Assembly (NCBI GenBank): GCA_015689645.1
Contig: WVSM01000011.1
Coordinates: forward strand, 1-64,000
From: Rhodobacterales bacterium HKCCE4037
GTDB taxonomy: Bacteria > Pseudomonadota > Alphaproteobacteria > Rhodobacterales > Rhodobacteraceae
DNA: 64,000 nt
Direction of reading: 5' to 3'
Shown: piece after piece, positions 33,259-42,551 of the stretch
Position numbering within the stretch: position 1 is the first letter of the stretch
How the letters are laid out: every line of letters begins with the position of its first letter
The notes under the pieces: generated by a model
Databases searched by the model: none
Told to the model about the DNA's origin: nothing
What the model saw: the letters and a program-made list of their open reading frames with translations, nothing else
Made by a program: the position numbers and the translations under genes

Positions 33259-33939
33259 TCAGGAATTGCGCGAGACCCATCCGCTGGCCGGTTCGGGCAG
33301 CGGCAGTCCGGGCTCGGCGGTAACGAAGCCCGCGCGGATGTCTTCGGACGACAGGTCCGTCACCACGTAGCCTTCCTTGACGAAATTCCTCAAGGCATTG
33401 AACGGCAACGCGAAAACCTCTCCATCCATGGAGACCTGCATGTGGCGGATGCTGCGTGCCTGGGTGTCCAGTTCCGCGCCCGTGATCTTGGCGATCGGGC
33501 CGTCGCGGCCATAGACCTCGCGGTCGATCCATTCGGAGAGGCGCGCGGTGCCATCGGGCAGGGCGGCATGCGTCTCGCGGGTCAGGTCCGCAAGTTGCGC
33601 GCCCAACAACGGCGGCGCGTAGGTGTAGCCAAAGGGGCCCGTCAGGATCGGGGGCAGTCCACGCAGGTCTACCTCGGCCGGGTCACCTTCCTCTGCATTC
33701 TCTTGGGCTTCCAGGTCGGTCTCATAGAGCCGCGCGTGCCAGATCGCATCTTCAAGCGACAGGGCCTCGAGCCGTTCGAACGGCACGAGAATCTCGGAGG
33801 TTCGGAACCAACCGCCGTTGTCGACGATCACGTAGCGAAGATCGCCGTTTTTCGTGTCGAAGCCTGCATCGGTGATCTTGAAATCCCCTGCGGGGCTGTG
33901 AAGCGTCAGGTCGGTGAGTTGCGTGTTGGATATGAACAT
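33259..33939 (-). CDS. PRC-barrel domain protein
   Basis: A 226-residue soluble protein with two PRC-barrel-like halves: an N-terminal one (AGDFKITDAGFDTKNGDLRY, VIVDNGGWFRTSEILVPFER) and a second near residues 150-200 (KITGAELDTQARSIRHMQVS, MDGEVFALPFNALRNFVKEG). PRC-barrels occur in photosynthetic reaction centre subunit H and in RimM, and as free-standing stress or sporulation-type proteins. The role here is unknown. GGAGG lies 7 bases before the ATG at 33939; an upstream in-frame start overlaps that site. It converges on cysE with a 3-base gap. Confidence 0.85.
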   Translation of the reverse strand: MFISNTQLTDLTLHSPAGDFKITDAGFDTKNGDLRYVIVDNGGWFRTSEILVPFERLEALSLEDAIWHARLYETDLEAQENAEEGDPAEVDLRGLPPILTGPFGYTYAPPLLGAQLADLTRETHAALPDGTARLSEWIDREVYGRDGPIAKITGAELDTQARSIRHMQVSMDGEVFALPFNALRNFVKEGYVVTDLSSEDIRAGFVTAEPGLPLPEPASGWVSRNS

Positions 33940-33992
33940 GGTGTTACCTCCGCCGATGAAACGCATCAGCGGAGGCAGGGTTCCATGGCCTC

Positions 33993-35810
33993 TTAGCTGG
34001 CGCGGGCCTGTCGTTTGCGCTCGTGCGGAACGAGGTAACGCTTGCGCAGGCGCACCGCGTTCGGGGTCACCTCCACCAGCTCGTCATCGTCGATATAGGC
34101 GATGGCCTGTTCCAGCGACATGATCGTCGGCGGCGTCAGGCGTACGGCGTCGTCGGTGCCCGAAGCGCGCACGTTGGTCAGCTTCTTGCCCTTCAGCGGG
34201 TTCACTTCCAGGTCGTTGTCGCGGCTGTGTTCGCCGATGATCATGCCAGTGTAGACCGGCTCCTGCGCGCCGATGAACATCTTGCCACGTTCTTCCAGGT
34301 TCCACAGCGCGTAGGCGACCGAGGTGCCGTTCTCCATCGAGATCAGCACGCCCGCGCGACGGCCCGGGATCTCACCTTTATGTGGCGCCCATTCGTGGAA
34401 CACGCGGTTCAGCACGCCGGTGCCGCGCGTGTCGGTCAGGAACTCGCCGTGGTAGCCGATCAGCCCGCGCGACGGGACATGGGCGATGATCCGGGTCTTG
34501 CCCGAGCCTGCCGGTTTCATCTCGACCAATTCGCCCTTGCGGGCGCCGGTCAGCTTCTCGATCACCGCGCCAGAGTAATCGTCATCCACGTCGATGGTGA
34601 CTTCCTCGACCGGCTCGTGACGCGTGCCGTCGATCTCGCGAAACAGGACCTGCGGGCGCGAGATGGACAATTCGAACCCTTCGCGGCGCATGTTCTCGAT
34701 CAGGACGCCCATCTGAAGCTCGCCCCGGCCGGCGACCTCGAAGGCCTCGCCGCCCGGCGTGTCCGTCACCTTGATGGCGACGTTCGATTCCGCCTCTTTC
34801 ATCAGGCGCTCGCGGATCACGCGGGACTGGACTTTCTTGCCGTCGCGGCCTGCGAGCGGGCTGTCGTTGATGCCGAAGGTCACGGTGATGGTCGGCGGGT
34901 CGATGGGCTGCGCTTCCAGCGGTTCGTCCACGGCTAGCGCACAGATCGTGTCGGCGACGGTGGATTTCGTCATGCCAGCGAGGGACACGATATCACCGGC
35001 CAGCGCCTCTTCGATGTCCTGCTGCGCGAGACCGCGGAACGCCTGAATGCGCGTGACGCGGAACTGCTCGATCTTCTCGCCGAGGCGGGAGAGCGTCTGC
35101 ACGGTCTGGCCCACCTTGAGACGACCCGATTCCACGCGGCCCGTCAGAAGGCGGCCCACGAAGGGGTCGGCGCCGAGGGTCGTGGCGAGCATGCGGAAGT
35201 CGTCATCCTGCTTGGCGATCTGCTTCGGGCGGGGGACGTGGTTCACGATCAGGTTGAACAGCGCGTGCAGGTCCTTGCGGGGCCCGTCCAGCTCATGATC
35301 CGCCCAACCGGACCGGCCCGAGGCATACATATGTGGGAAGTCGAGCTGGTCCTCGTTGGCGTCGAGGTTCGCGAAAAGGTCGAACACCTCGTCCAGCGCT
35401 CGGTCGGGTTCTGCGTCCGGCTTATCGACCTTGTTGAGCACCACGATAGGGCGAAGGCCGAGGGCCAGCGCCTTGGAGGTCACGAACTTGGTTTGCGGCA
35501 TCGGGCCTTCGGCGGCATCGACCAACAGGACAACGCCGTCGACCATGGACAGGATCCGCTCCACCTCGCCGCCGAAATCGGCGTGGCCGGGCGTGTCGAC
35601 GATATTGATCCGCGTGCCTTTCCATTCGACGGAGGTGGGCTTGGCGAAAATCGTGATCCCGCGTTCGCGTTCCAGATCGTTGGAATCCATCGCCCGTTCG
35701 GCGACGGCCTGGTTTTCGCGGAACGCGCCGGATTGCTTGAGAAGCTCGTCCACCAGCGTGGTCTTGCCGTGGTCGACGTGCGCGATGATCGCGATATTGC
35801 GGAGGTCCAT
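33993..35810 (-). CDS. typA: Translational GTPase TypA/BipA
   Basis: A 605-residue ribosome-binding GTPase of normal length. G motifs: [15 protein letters not shown] (G1), [14 protein letters not shown] (G3) and [15 protein letters not shown] (G4). The C-terminus has the TypA-specific part ([23 protein letters not shown]). It assists ribosome assembly and adaptation to cold and stress in other bacteria. It is monocistronic as far as can be seen, between the PRC-barrel gene and irr on the same strand. Confidence 0.97.
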   Translation of the reverse strand: MDLRNIAIIAHVDHGKTTLVDELLKQSGAFRENQAVAERAMDSNDLERERGITIFAKPTSVEWKGTRINIVDTPGHADFGGEVERILSMVDGVVLLVDAAEGPMPQTKFVTSKALALGLRPIVVLNKVDKPDAEPDRALDEVFDLFANLDANEDQLDFPHMYASGRSGWADHELDGPRKDLHALFNLIVNHVPRPKQIAKQDDDFRMLATTLGADPFVGRLLTGRVESGRLKVGQTVQTLSRLGEKIEQFRVTRIQAFRGLAQQDIEEALAGDIVSLAGMTKSTVADTICALAVDEPLEAQPIDPPTITVTFGINDSPLAGRDGKKVQSRVIRERLMKEAESNVAIKVTDTPGGEAFEVAGRGELQMGVLIENMRREGFELSISRPQVLFREIDGTRHEPVEEVTIDVDDDYSGAVIEKLTGARKGELVEMKPAGSGKTRIIAHVPSRGLIGYHGEFLTDTRGTGVLNRVFHEWAPHKGEIPGRRAGVLISMENGTSVAYALWNLEERGKMFIGAQEPVYTGMIIGEHSRDNDLEVNPLKGKKLTNVRASGTDDAVRLTPPTIMSLEQAIAYIDDDELVEVTPNAVRLRKRYLVPHERKRQARAS

Positions 35811-35959
35811 GGGAGGATGGCCTTTGAGTAGAGAGAGAAGTTAGCGCGGCGCTTAGGCGGTTTTGCCGCCGTTGGCCAGTGCCAAAGACCGGATATGACA
35901 GACACGCACTCGAAGGAGCGGGGCAGCCGCAATCCAGGTGTCTGCCGTTGAAATGTCCG

Positions 35960-36379
35960 TCAGCCTTTCTTGCGCAGCCGGATCACGACGTCGACCTTGG
36001 CGATCTCGTAGCCTTCGGGGACCGAGGGCAGGGCCTTGATCTCCAGTTCCGCCGCCGGGGCGTCGGTCAGGTGGCTGTCGTCTTCGAGGTAGAAATGCGG
36101 GTGGTCATCCATCCGCGTGTCGAAATAGCTGCGTGATCCATCTACGGTGACTTCCTGCATCAGGCCCGCATCGCAGAAGGCGCGCAGAGTGTTGTAGACC
36201 GTCGCCAGCGAAACCTTGTCACCCGTCCCCAGCACCGCCTCGTGCAGGCCTTCCGCCGTCACGTGCCGGTCCTGCCCGTCGCCCACCAGAAGCGAGGCGA
36301 GCGCCAGGCGCTGCCGTGTCGGGCGCAGGTCGGACTGGCCGAGCCAGCGTTTGGAGCGTTCGAGGGCTTCGGGGGTCAT
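35960..36379 (-). CDS. irr: Fur-family iron response regulator Irr
   Basis: A 139-residue Fur-family regulator. The winged helix is at about 15-85 (SDLRPTRQRLALASLLVGDG, then VSLATVYNTLRAFCDAGLMQ) and the metal/heme-binding stretch DDHPHFYLEDDSHL follows. The start at 36379 (MTPEALERSKRWLGQSDLRP) gives the family length; an in-frame extension to 36511 reaches into the intergenic region and is unlikely. Irr senses iron status through heme in alphaproteobacteria. It is divergent from fabA, an arrangement common in this order. Confidence 0.88.
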   Translation of the reverse strand: MTPEALERSKRWLGQSDLRPTRQRLALASLLVGDGQDRHVTAEGLHEAVLGTGDKVSLATVYNTLRAFCDAGLMQEVTVDGSRSYFDTRMDDHPHFYLEDDSHLTDAPAAELEIKALPSVPEGYEIAKVDVVIRLRKKG

Positions 36380-36566
36380 TGTCCCGGGGCTTTCTATACT
36401 GTTCCGCCTACCTATATGGCCTTTTGCGACTGCATTGCAAATATCACCGTATGTCATGCGATATGTTGCACGGTATCGTGTCGGGCCACGCACTTGCGCC
36501 TGAAATGACACGGGTGCTACAGGAAAGAAACGCCTGCAAAGGCTGGGACAAACGACCGGGGGGCAT
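36380..36566. promoter_or_regulatory. Divergent irr / fabA control region
   Basis: The 187 bases between the two start codons are markedly A/T-richer than their surroundings. Two spaced inverted repeats can be seen: TTTGC/GCAAA around 36423-36441 and CGATA/TATCG at 36459-36463 with 36474-36478 (10-base spacer). Either could be a Fur-type or Fad-type operator, but neither matches a consensus I know well. AAACGACCGGGGGGCAT precedes the fabA ATG. Confidence 0.4.
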
Positions 36567-37076
36567 ATGGCCGACTATCCGACGAGCTTTGATCGGGACG
36601 ATTTGCTGCGCTGCGCGCGGGGGGAACTGTTCGGACCCGGCAATGCCCAATTGCCCGAACCGCCGATGCTGATGATGGACCGGATCACCGATATTTCCGG
36701 TGACGGCGGCGCCCATGGCAAGGGCCATGTGCTCGCCGAATTCGACATCACCCCCGACCTGTGGTTCTTCGAATGCCACTTTCCCGGCAACCCGATCATG
36801 CCCGGCTGCCTCGGGCTCGACGGGCTCTGGCAGCTGACCGGCTTCAACCTCGGCTGGCGCGGCTGGACGGGGCGCGGATACGCGCTCGGCGTGGGCGAGG
36901 TGAAGCTCAAGGGCATGGTGCGTCCCGACCGCAAGATGCTGACCTACAAGATCGATTTCACCAAGGCCGTACAGACCCGCCGCCTGACCATGGGCGTCGC
37001 CGATGGCATCGTCGAGGCGGACGGCGAAGTGATCTACGAGGTCAAGGACATGAAGGTGGCGCTGAGCGAGAGCTGA
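36567..37076 (+). CDS. fabA: 3-hydroxydecanoyl-ACP dehydratase/isomerase
   Basis: A 169-residue enzyme that dehydrates 3-hydroxydecanoyl-ACP and isomerises trans-2 to cis-3-decenoyl-ACP, the entry to unsaturated fatty acids. The active-site His is in [13 protein letters not shown] and the Asp in [12 protein letters not shown]. The PPMLMMDRI motif is present. fabB and fabI lie downstream but are separated from it by two other genes, unlike the usual fabA-fabB-fabI. Confidence 0.97.
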   Translation: MADYPTSFDRDDLLRCARGELFGPGNAQLPEPPMLMMDRITDISGDGGAHGKGHVLAEFDITPDLWFFECHFPGNPIMPGCLGLDGLWQLTGFNLGWRGWTGRGYALGVGEVKLKGMVRPDRKMLTYKIDFTKAVQTRRLTMGVADGIVEADGEVIYEVKDMKVALSES

Positions 37077-37158
37077 GCGCGCCGTATCCCGCCTGTTCGG
37101 GAACCCGTTCGGTGAGGGCACGTTGGCGGAGTCCGCACTTATCAGAAGGACAAACCAG

Positions 37159-37989
37159 ATGACCGACGTACCCACGCTCACCTTCCACGACGGACACTCC
37201 ATGCCGCAACTGGGCTTCGGCCTCTGGCAGGTCGACCCGGACGGCGCCGCCGAAGTCGTGCAAAGCGCGCTGGAAGTCGGCTACCGCATGATCGACGGCG
37301 CCTATGCCTACCGCAACGAGGCGGGGCTTGGCGAAGGATTGCGCCGCTCGGGCGTGCCGCGGGACGAGGTGTTCATCACCACGAAAGTCTGGAACGGCGA
37401 CCATGGCCGCGACAAGGCCCGCGCTTCGGTCGAACGCAGTCTCGAGGCGATTGGCGTCGATCAACTGGATCTGATCCTGATCCATTGGCCGGTGCCGAGC
37501 CGGGACCTCTACGTCGAGACGTGGGAAGCGCTGCTGGAGGCGCGGAACGACGGGCTGGTACGCTCGGTCGGCGTGTCGAATTTCAACGCCGACCATCTCG
37601 ACCGCATCATCGCGGCCACCGGCGAGGCACCCGTTCTGAACCAGATCGAGGTAAATCCGGAACTCCAGCAACCCGAGATGCGCGCCGCGAATGCCGAGCG
37701 TGGCATCATCACGCAAAGTTGGACGCCGCTTGGCAATGGCCGCTCCTTCGAGGACGAGGCGCTGACAAAACCCGCCGAACGGACCGGCAAGAGCCCGGCG
37801 CAGGTGATCCTGCGGTGGCATATCCAGATCGGCAACGCGGTGATTCCGCGCTCCACCAACACGGGCCGGCAGCGTGAAAATCTCGACGTGTTCGATTTCG
37901 AACTGACGGACGCCGAGATGGAGGCCATCGACAAGCTCGACGTCGGCCTGCGCACCGGACCTGATCCGTCGGTCTTCAAGATCCTCTGA
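37159..37989 (+). CDS. Aldo/keto reductase, 2,5-diketo-D-gluconate reductase type
   Basis: A 276-residue NADPH-dependent reductase of the DkgA/DkgB class. The catalytic tetrad is visible: Asp and Tyr in MIDGAYAYRNEAGLG, Lys in VFITTKVWNGDHG and His in DLILIHWPVPSRD. The cofactor-binding end has IGNAVIPRSTNTGRQRENLD. The ATG at 37159 is preceded by AGAAGGA; an in-frame extension upstream is not family-like. It lies 82 bases after fabA and 29 bases before the M50-like gene, so the three may be co-transcribed. Its substrate is not known. Confidence 0.92.
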   Translation: MTDVPTLTFHDGHSMPQLGFGLWQVDPDGAAEVVQSALEVGYRMIDGAYAYRNEAGLGEGLRRSGVPRDEVFITTKVWNGDHGRDKARASVERSLEAIGVDQLDLILIHWPVPSRDLYVETWEALLEARNDGLVRSVGVSNFNADHLDRIIAATGEAPVLNQIEVNPELQQPEMRAANAERGIITQSWTPLGNGRSFEDEALTKPAERTGKSPAQVILRWHIQIGNAVIPRSTNTGRQRENLDVFDFELTDAEMEAIDKLDVGLRTGPDPSVFKIL

Positions 37990-38018
37990 TTGGCTGGCCG
38001 CCCCGGAGTTTCCGCCCC

Positions 38019-38699
38019 ATGACCTACCTCCGTGGCCACTGGCAGCTTCTGGCGATTACCGCCGTCGTCTTCGCCCTGTGGTCCACGCCCGTGGTCCTGC
38101 CGCTGAAATTCCTCGTGGTTTTCTTCCACGAGCTGTCCCACGCGCTCATGGCCATGCTAACAGGCGGGCGGGTGGAAAGCCTTTCTGTGAATTTCCAGCA
38201 GGGCGGTGAGGTCTGGACGCGCGGCGGCTCGCGCTTCCTGACGCTGACGGCGGGCTACCTGGGCTCGCTCCTGATCGGTGTCGGCCTTCTGCTGATCGCC
38301 TTGCGCAGCCGGATGGACAAGGCGGTGCTGGCGGGGATCGGCGTGGTAATGCTCGTGGTCCTCGTGCTCTACGTGCGCGACATTCCGGCCATCATCATCT
38401 GCGGTCTCACCGGCGCGGCGCTGATCGCGGCGTCGCGCTTCTTCTCGGAACAGATCTGCGACCTGATCCTCCGGGTGATCGGTCTCAGCTCCCTGATCTT
38501 CGTGCCCTATGACATCTGGGACGACACGATCCGGCGCTCCTACCTGCGGTCCGACGCACGAATGCTGGCCGAGGAAATCGGCGGCACCACGATGATCTGG
38601 GGCGGGCTGTGGTTCCTCGTCAGTCTCGCCGTGATCTACTGGTGCCTGCGCCACGGCCTCGGTCGCGACAGCAACCTGCACTTCGGCACGCGCCGGTAA
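38019..38699 (+). CDS. M50-like membrane metallopeptidase family protein
   Basis: A 226-residue inner membrane protein with about six hydrophobic segments. The zinc-binding motif appears in the first third as FFHELSHALMAMLTGGRVES (HELSH, an HExxH motif), and a conserved YDIWDDTIRR lies in the C-terminal half. This is the M50B-like family often seen near lipid genes; no substrate is known. It sits between the aldo/keto reductase and fabB. Two small GCGCC/GGCGC hairpins follow (38706-38718 and 38734-38748). Confidence 0.82.
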   Translation: MTYLRGHWQLLAITAVVFALWSTPVVLPLKFLVVFFHELSHALMAMLTGGRVESLSVNFQQGGEVWTRGGSRFLTLTAGYLGSLLIGVGLLLIALRSRMDKAVLAGIGVVMLVVLVLYVRDIPAIIICGLTGAALIAASRFFSEQICDLILRVIGLSSLIFVPYDIWDDTIRRSYLRSDARMLAEEIGGTTMIWGGLWFLVSLAVIYWCLRHGLGRDSNLHFGTRR

Positions 38700-38789
38700 G
38701 CGGTCGCGCCAACGGCGCGCGGGCTTACTGGTTGCGCCAAGGGGGCGCGAGGCCCTAGATACGGACGAAAGGCTCAAGGGAGTGCGCTT

Positions 38790-40019
38790 ATGCGTCGTGT
38801 CGTCGTTACAGGTTTGGGAATCGTTTCACCCATCGGGAACAATGCCGAAGAGGTGGAGGCCAGCCTCAGGGCCGGGCGCTCGGGCATCGAGGCCAGCGCG
38901 GAGATGGCGGAACACGGGTTCCGCAGCCAGATCGCGGGCACGCTCAAGATCGACGTGGCCGACCATGTCGATAAACGCGCGCTGCGTTTCATGGGGCCGG
39001 GTGCCGCCTATGCCCATATCGCGATGGCGCAGGCGATTGCCGATGCGGGGCTGAGCGACGATGACGTGGTCAACGTGCGCACGGGCCTCGTGGCAGGCTC
39101 CGGTGGGCCGTCGACCTCGGCCATGTTCGCGGCCCACCAGACGGTTCTCAAAAGCGGGGCGACCAAGCGGATCGGGCCCTTCGCGGTTCCGAAATGCATG
39201 TCCTCCACGGTCTCGGCCAACCTTGCGACGGCCTACAAGATCAAGGGCATCAACTACTCGATCACCTCGGCCTGCTCGACCTCGCTGCATTGCATCGGCA
39301 ACGCGGCCGAGCAGATCATGATGGGCAAGCAGGACGTGATGTTCGCCGGCGGTGCGGAAGAGCTCGACTGGACGCTGTCGTGCCTGTTCGACGCGATGGG
39401 TGCGATGTCCTCCAAGTTCAACGACACGCCCGAGAAGGCCTCGCGCGCGTTCGACGCGGACCGCGACGGCTTCGTGATCGGCGGCGGCGGAGCGATCCTC
39501 GTGCTGGAAGAGATGGAGCGCGCGGTGGCCCGTGGCGCGAAGATCTACGCGGAAGTGACCGGGTTCGCGGCGACCTCCGATGGCCACGACATGGTGGCGC
39601 CGTCGGGTGAGGGCGGCGAGCGCGCGATGCGGCTTGCGCTGCAAACGCTGCCTGAGGGGCGGTCGGTCAGCTACATCAACGCGCACGGCACCTCCACGCC
39701 GGTGGGCGATGTCGGCGAAGTGCAGGCGGTCCGCCGTGTCTTCGGCGAGGGTTCCACCCCGCCGATCTCCTCGACCAAGTCGATGACCGGGCACGCGCAG
39801 GGTGCGGCGGGTGCGCTGGAGGCGGCCTTCTGCCTGCTGATGCTGGACGGTGATTTCATCACGCCCTCGATCAATGTCGACACGCTGGACCCGGAATTGA
39901 AGCCGGAAGAGATCGCGACCGCCTACGTGGAAAACGCGGGCCTCGACAGCGTGATGACCAATTCCTTCGGGTTCGGAGGCACCAACGGCTCGATGATCCT
40001 GAGCCGATTTGAGAAGTGA
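38790..40019 (+). CDS. fabB: 3-oxoacyl-ACP synthase I
   Basis: A 409-residue condensing enzyme needed to elongate the cis-3-decenoyl-ACP made by FabA. The catalytic Cys is in ITSACSTSLHCIGNA, the His residues in NAHGTSTPVGD and KSMTGHAQGAAG. It starts MRRVVVTGLGIVSPIGNNAE with GGGAG upstream. fabI follows after 9 bases, so the two form an operon. It is a paralogue of fabF at 14316 in this window. Confidence 0.97.
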   Translation: MRRVVVTGLGIVSPIGNNAEEVEASLRAGRSGIEASAEMAEHGFRSQIAGTLKIDVADHVDKRALRFMGPGAAYAHIAMAQAIADAGLSDDDVVNVRTGLVAGSGGPSTSAMFAAHQTVLKSGATKRIGPFAVPKCMSSTVSANLATAYKIKGINYSITSACSTSLHCIGNAAEQIMMGKQDVMFAGGAEELDWTLSCLFDAMGAMSSKFNDTPEKASRAFDADRDGFVIGGGGAILVLEEMERAVARGAKIYAEVTGFAATSDGHDMVAPSGEGGERAMRLALQTLPEGRSVSYINAHGTSTPVGDVGEVQAVRRVFGEGSTPPISSTKSMTGHAQGAAGALEAAFCLLMLDGDFITPSINVDTLDPELKPEEIATAYVENAGLDSVMTNSFGFGGTNGSMILSRFEK

Positions 40020-40028
40020 GTTTTCGAT

Positions 40029-40817
40029 ATGGCTGATTTGATGAAGGGCAAACGGGGCCTGATCATGGGCGTCGCCAATGACCGTTCCATCGCGTGGGGC
40101 ATCGCCAAGGCGCTGCATGCGGAAGGCGCGGAACTGGCGTTTTCGTACCAGGGCGAGGCCTTCGGTAAGCGGGTGGAGCCTTTGGCCGCTCAGCTCGGCA
40201 GCGATTTCATGGTCGATGTGGACGTCAACAACGACGACAGCATGGACGCCTGTTTCGCCGCTTTGAAGGAGCGGTGGGGGAGCCTCGATTTCGTCGTCCA
40301 CGCCATCGCCTATTCCGACAAGACCGAGCTGACGGGCCGCTTCACCAACACGACGCGGGCAAACTTCAGGAACTCGCTGACGATCTCGTGCTATTCCTTC
40401 ATCGACGTGGCGCGCCGCGCGTCGGAACTGATGCCGGAGGGCGGCACGCTTCTGACGCTGACCTATCAAGGCTCCAACCGGGTGACGCCCTATTACAACG
40501 TGATGGGCGTGGCCAAGGCAGCGCTGGAGGCCTCGGTGCGCTATCTCGCCAACGACCTCGGGCCGCAGGGCATCCGGGTGAACGCAATCTCGCCCGGGCC
40601 GATGAAGACGCTGGCCGGGGCCGCGATCGGCGGGGCGCGCAAGACCTTCAAGCATACCGATGCGAACGCCCCGCTACGCTCCAACGCGACGCTGGAGGCC
40701 ATCGGCGGGACGGCGGTGTATCTCGCGTCAGACTACGGCGCCTGCACCACCGGTGAGATCGTGATCGTAGACGGCGGTTTCCACGTCCTGAGCATGCCGC
40801 AGCCGGAAAACCTCTAG
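40029..40817 (+). CDS. fabI: Enoyl-ACP reductase (NADH)
   Basis: A 262-residue enoyl reductase that closes each elongation cycle. The N-terminus has the FabI nucleotide-binding motif (GLIMGVANDRSIAWGIAKAL), and the catalytic Tyr-x6-Lys is in PYYNVMGVAKAALEAS. It lies 9 bases after fabB. The last codons and the TAG stop lie inside the stem-loop 40804-40826 (CGGAAAAC/GTTTTCCG). Confidence 0.97.
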   Translation: MADLMKGKRGLIMGVANDRSIAWGIAKALHAEGAELAFSYQGEAFGKRVEPLAAQLGSDFMVDVDVNNDDSMDACFAALKERWGSLDFVVHAIAYSDKTELTGRFTNTTRANFRNSLTISCYSFIDVARRASELMPEGGTLLTLTYQGSNRVTPYYNVMGVAKAALEASVRYLANDLGPQGIRVNAISPGPMKTLAGAAIGGARKTFKHTDANAPLRSNATLEAIGGTAVYLASDYGACTTGEIVIVDGGFHVLSMPQPENL

Positions 40818-40945
40818 TGTTTTCCGAGGTCTGTTGAACGGAGCGCCTTGCGGCGCGTTGTCTTCTCCTCACCCGCCCGCCGTTGGCGGTCGGTCTCAGG
40901 TGGGGGGACGCTGTCCCCCGTCGCCTGAAGGCGACTCCCCCGGAG
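40804..40945 (+). repeat. Run of five or six small hairpins after fabI
   Basis: In order: CGGAAAAC/GTTTTCCG at 40804-40826 (spanning the fabI stop), GCGCC/GGCGC at 40843-40856, CCGCC/GGCGG at 40877-40889, GGGGGAC/GTCCCCC at 40903-40919, TCGCCT/AGGCGA at 40921-40934, and CTCC/GGAG before a GTTTTTC run near 40935-40952. The last could terminate transcription. The segment CTCCCCCGGAGGTTTTTC resembles a short intergenic sequence I recall as frequent in Rhodobacterales genomes. Confidence 0.7.
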
Positions 40946-41028
40946 GTTTTTCTTGCAAGATGAAAGGGTGGGCGCGCTTGCGGGTGCTCTTTGCCCGTGA
41001 CAGGGTTCGGGAAACTGGGGGAAGCGCG

Positions 41029-41718
41029 ATGTCCGGCATCAAGATCTGTGTGTTCGACGCCTATGGCACGCTGTTCGACGTGGCAGCGGCGGCACGGGCC
41101 TTGGCCGGTCAGCCGGAGCGGGAGGATTTCGCCGCGGTCTGGCAGCAGGTGGCGGCCGATTGGCGGCAGAAGCAGCTGAGTTATTCTTGGCTGCGTGCCG
41201 TGGCGCGGGACCATTGCGATTTCTGGCAGGTGACCCAGGACGGGCTCGATTGGGCCTTGGAGCGTGCGGGTCTTCAGGATGCGGAGCTGCGCGAGGCGCT
41301 TCTGGGGCTCTACTGGGAATTGGAGGCCTATCCGGAAGTCCCCGCGATGTTGGCGGCGCTCAAGGCGGGTGGGTTGCAGACGGCAATCTTGTCGAACGGG
41401 TCGCCCGAGATGCTCGACGGAGCCGTGCGCTCCGCCGGGATCGGGGGCGATCTGGACGCGGTTCTGAGTGTCGAAGACGTGGGCATCTTCAAGCCAGACG
41501 CGCGGGTCTACGACCTTGTCGGTGCGCGGTTTGATTGCGCACCGTCCGAGGTGCTCTTCGTGTCGTCGAACGGCTGGGACGCGGCCTTCGGTTCGGCCTA
41601 CGGGTTCGATACGCTCTGGGTGAACCGGGCGGGCGAGCCGGTGGATCGGCTCGTGTCGCAACCGGGCCGCGTGGCGCGGGATCTGACCGGGGTTCCGGAA
41701 ATTGCAGGGGTAAGCTGA
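41029..41718 (+). CDS. Haloacid dehalogenase, type II
   Basis: A 229-residue HAD-superfamily enzyme of the L-2-haloacid dehalogenase type. The nucleophile Asp is in CVFDAYGTLFDVAAA, motif II in TAILSNGSPEML, the Lys in VGIFKPDARVYDL and motif III in LFVSSNGWDAAFG. These motifs match type II dehalogenases rather than phosphatases. The ATG at 41029 follows GGGGGAAG; the longer open frame upstream covers the hairpin region. Its TGA shares a base with the ATG of the next gene. Confidence 0.92.
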   Translation: MSGIKICVFDAYGTLFDVAAAARALAGQPEREDFAAVWQQVAADWRQKQLSYSWLRAVARDHCDFWQVTQDGLDWALERAGLQDAELREALLGLYWELEAYPEVPAMLAALKAGGLQTAILSNGSPEMLDGAVRSAGIGGDLDAVLSVEDVGIFKPDARVYDLVGARFDCAPSEVLFVSSNGWDAAFGSAYGFDTLWVNRAGEPVDRLVSQPGRVARDLTGVPEIAGVS

Positions 41719-42551
41719 TGGATTTCGTGACAGCGGCAGATGGCACGCGGCTGGCCTATGACGACCAGGGGCAGGGGGTGCCGCTTCTGTGCCTGCCGGG
41801 CCTGACCCGCAACATGGATGATTTCGAGCCGGTGCTGGCACATTACCGGGACCGCGCGCGGGTGATCCGGATGGATTTCCGGGGGCGTGGTGCGTCGGAT
41901 TTCGCCGATCACAAGACCTACACGCCGCCACAGGAGGCGCAGGACGTTGTGGCGCTGCTCGATCACCTGGGGATCGAAAAGGTCTGCATTCTCGGCACCT
42001 CCCGCGGCGGCCTCGTGGCGCTGGTGATGGCGGCGATGGCGCGCGACCGGCTGTCGGGCGTGATCTTCAACGACATCGGCCCGGACGTGATGCCCGAGGG
42101 GCTTTCGGCGATCATGGATTACATCGGCAAGCCGCCCTCTTTCCCGTCACTGGAGGCGGCGGCGCTTGCGTTGCCCGGCGCCTACGACGGCATTTTCCGC
42201 AACGTGCCAGCGCCCACGTGGGCCGATTTCGCGCGGCGCATCTGGCGCGAAGAAGATGGCGCGCTGCACCTGCGCTATGACCCGAAGCTGCGTGATGCCG
42301 TCGCCCCGGCCTTCGCGCCGGATTACGAGGCGCCGGACCTCTGGCCGCTCTTCGACGCTCTGGCGGGCCTGCCGCTCGGGCTGATCCGGGGGGCGCAATC
42401 CAACATCCTGTCGGCGGAAACGGCGGCGGAGATGCGACGACGACGGCCCGACATGGCCTTCGTCGAACTCGCTGACCGGGGCCATGTGCCGTTCCTCGAT
42501 GAACCGGGGGCGCAGGCGGTGATCGACGACGTGCTGGAGAAGCTGGAATGA
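41718..42551 (+). CDS. Alpha/beta-fold hydrolase
   Basis: A 277-residue alpha/beta hydrolase. The oxyanion region reads LLCLPGLTRNMDDFEPVL, the nucleophile Ser is in CILGTSRGGLVALVM, and the catalytic His is in LADRGHVPFLDEPGA. No signal peptide. The ATG at 41718 overlaps the dehalogenase stop by one base (TGATG), and its own stop overlaps the next gene (ATGA), so 41029-43522 is a tightly coupled three-gene operon. The substrate is unknown. Confidence 0.9.
   Translation: MDFVTAADGTRLAYDDQGQGVPLLCLPGLTRNMDDFEPVLAHYRDRARVIRMDFRGRGASDFADHKTYTPPQEAQDVVALLDHLGIEKVCILGTSRGGLVALVMAAMARDRLSGVIFNDIGPDVMPEGLSAIMDYIGKPPSFPSLEAAALALPGAYDGIFRNVPAPTWADFARRIWREEDGALHLRYDPKLRDAVAPAFAPDYEAPDLWPLFDALAGLPLGLIRGAQSNILSAETAAEMRRRRPDMAFVELADRGHVPFLDEPGAQAVIDDVLEKLE

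Noticed and set aside
38826-40655. Open frame of 609 codons on the - strand
   Set aside because: It is antisense to fabB and part of fabI, with shadow composition.
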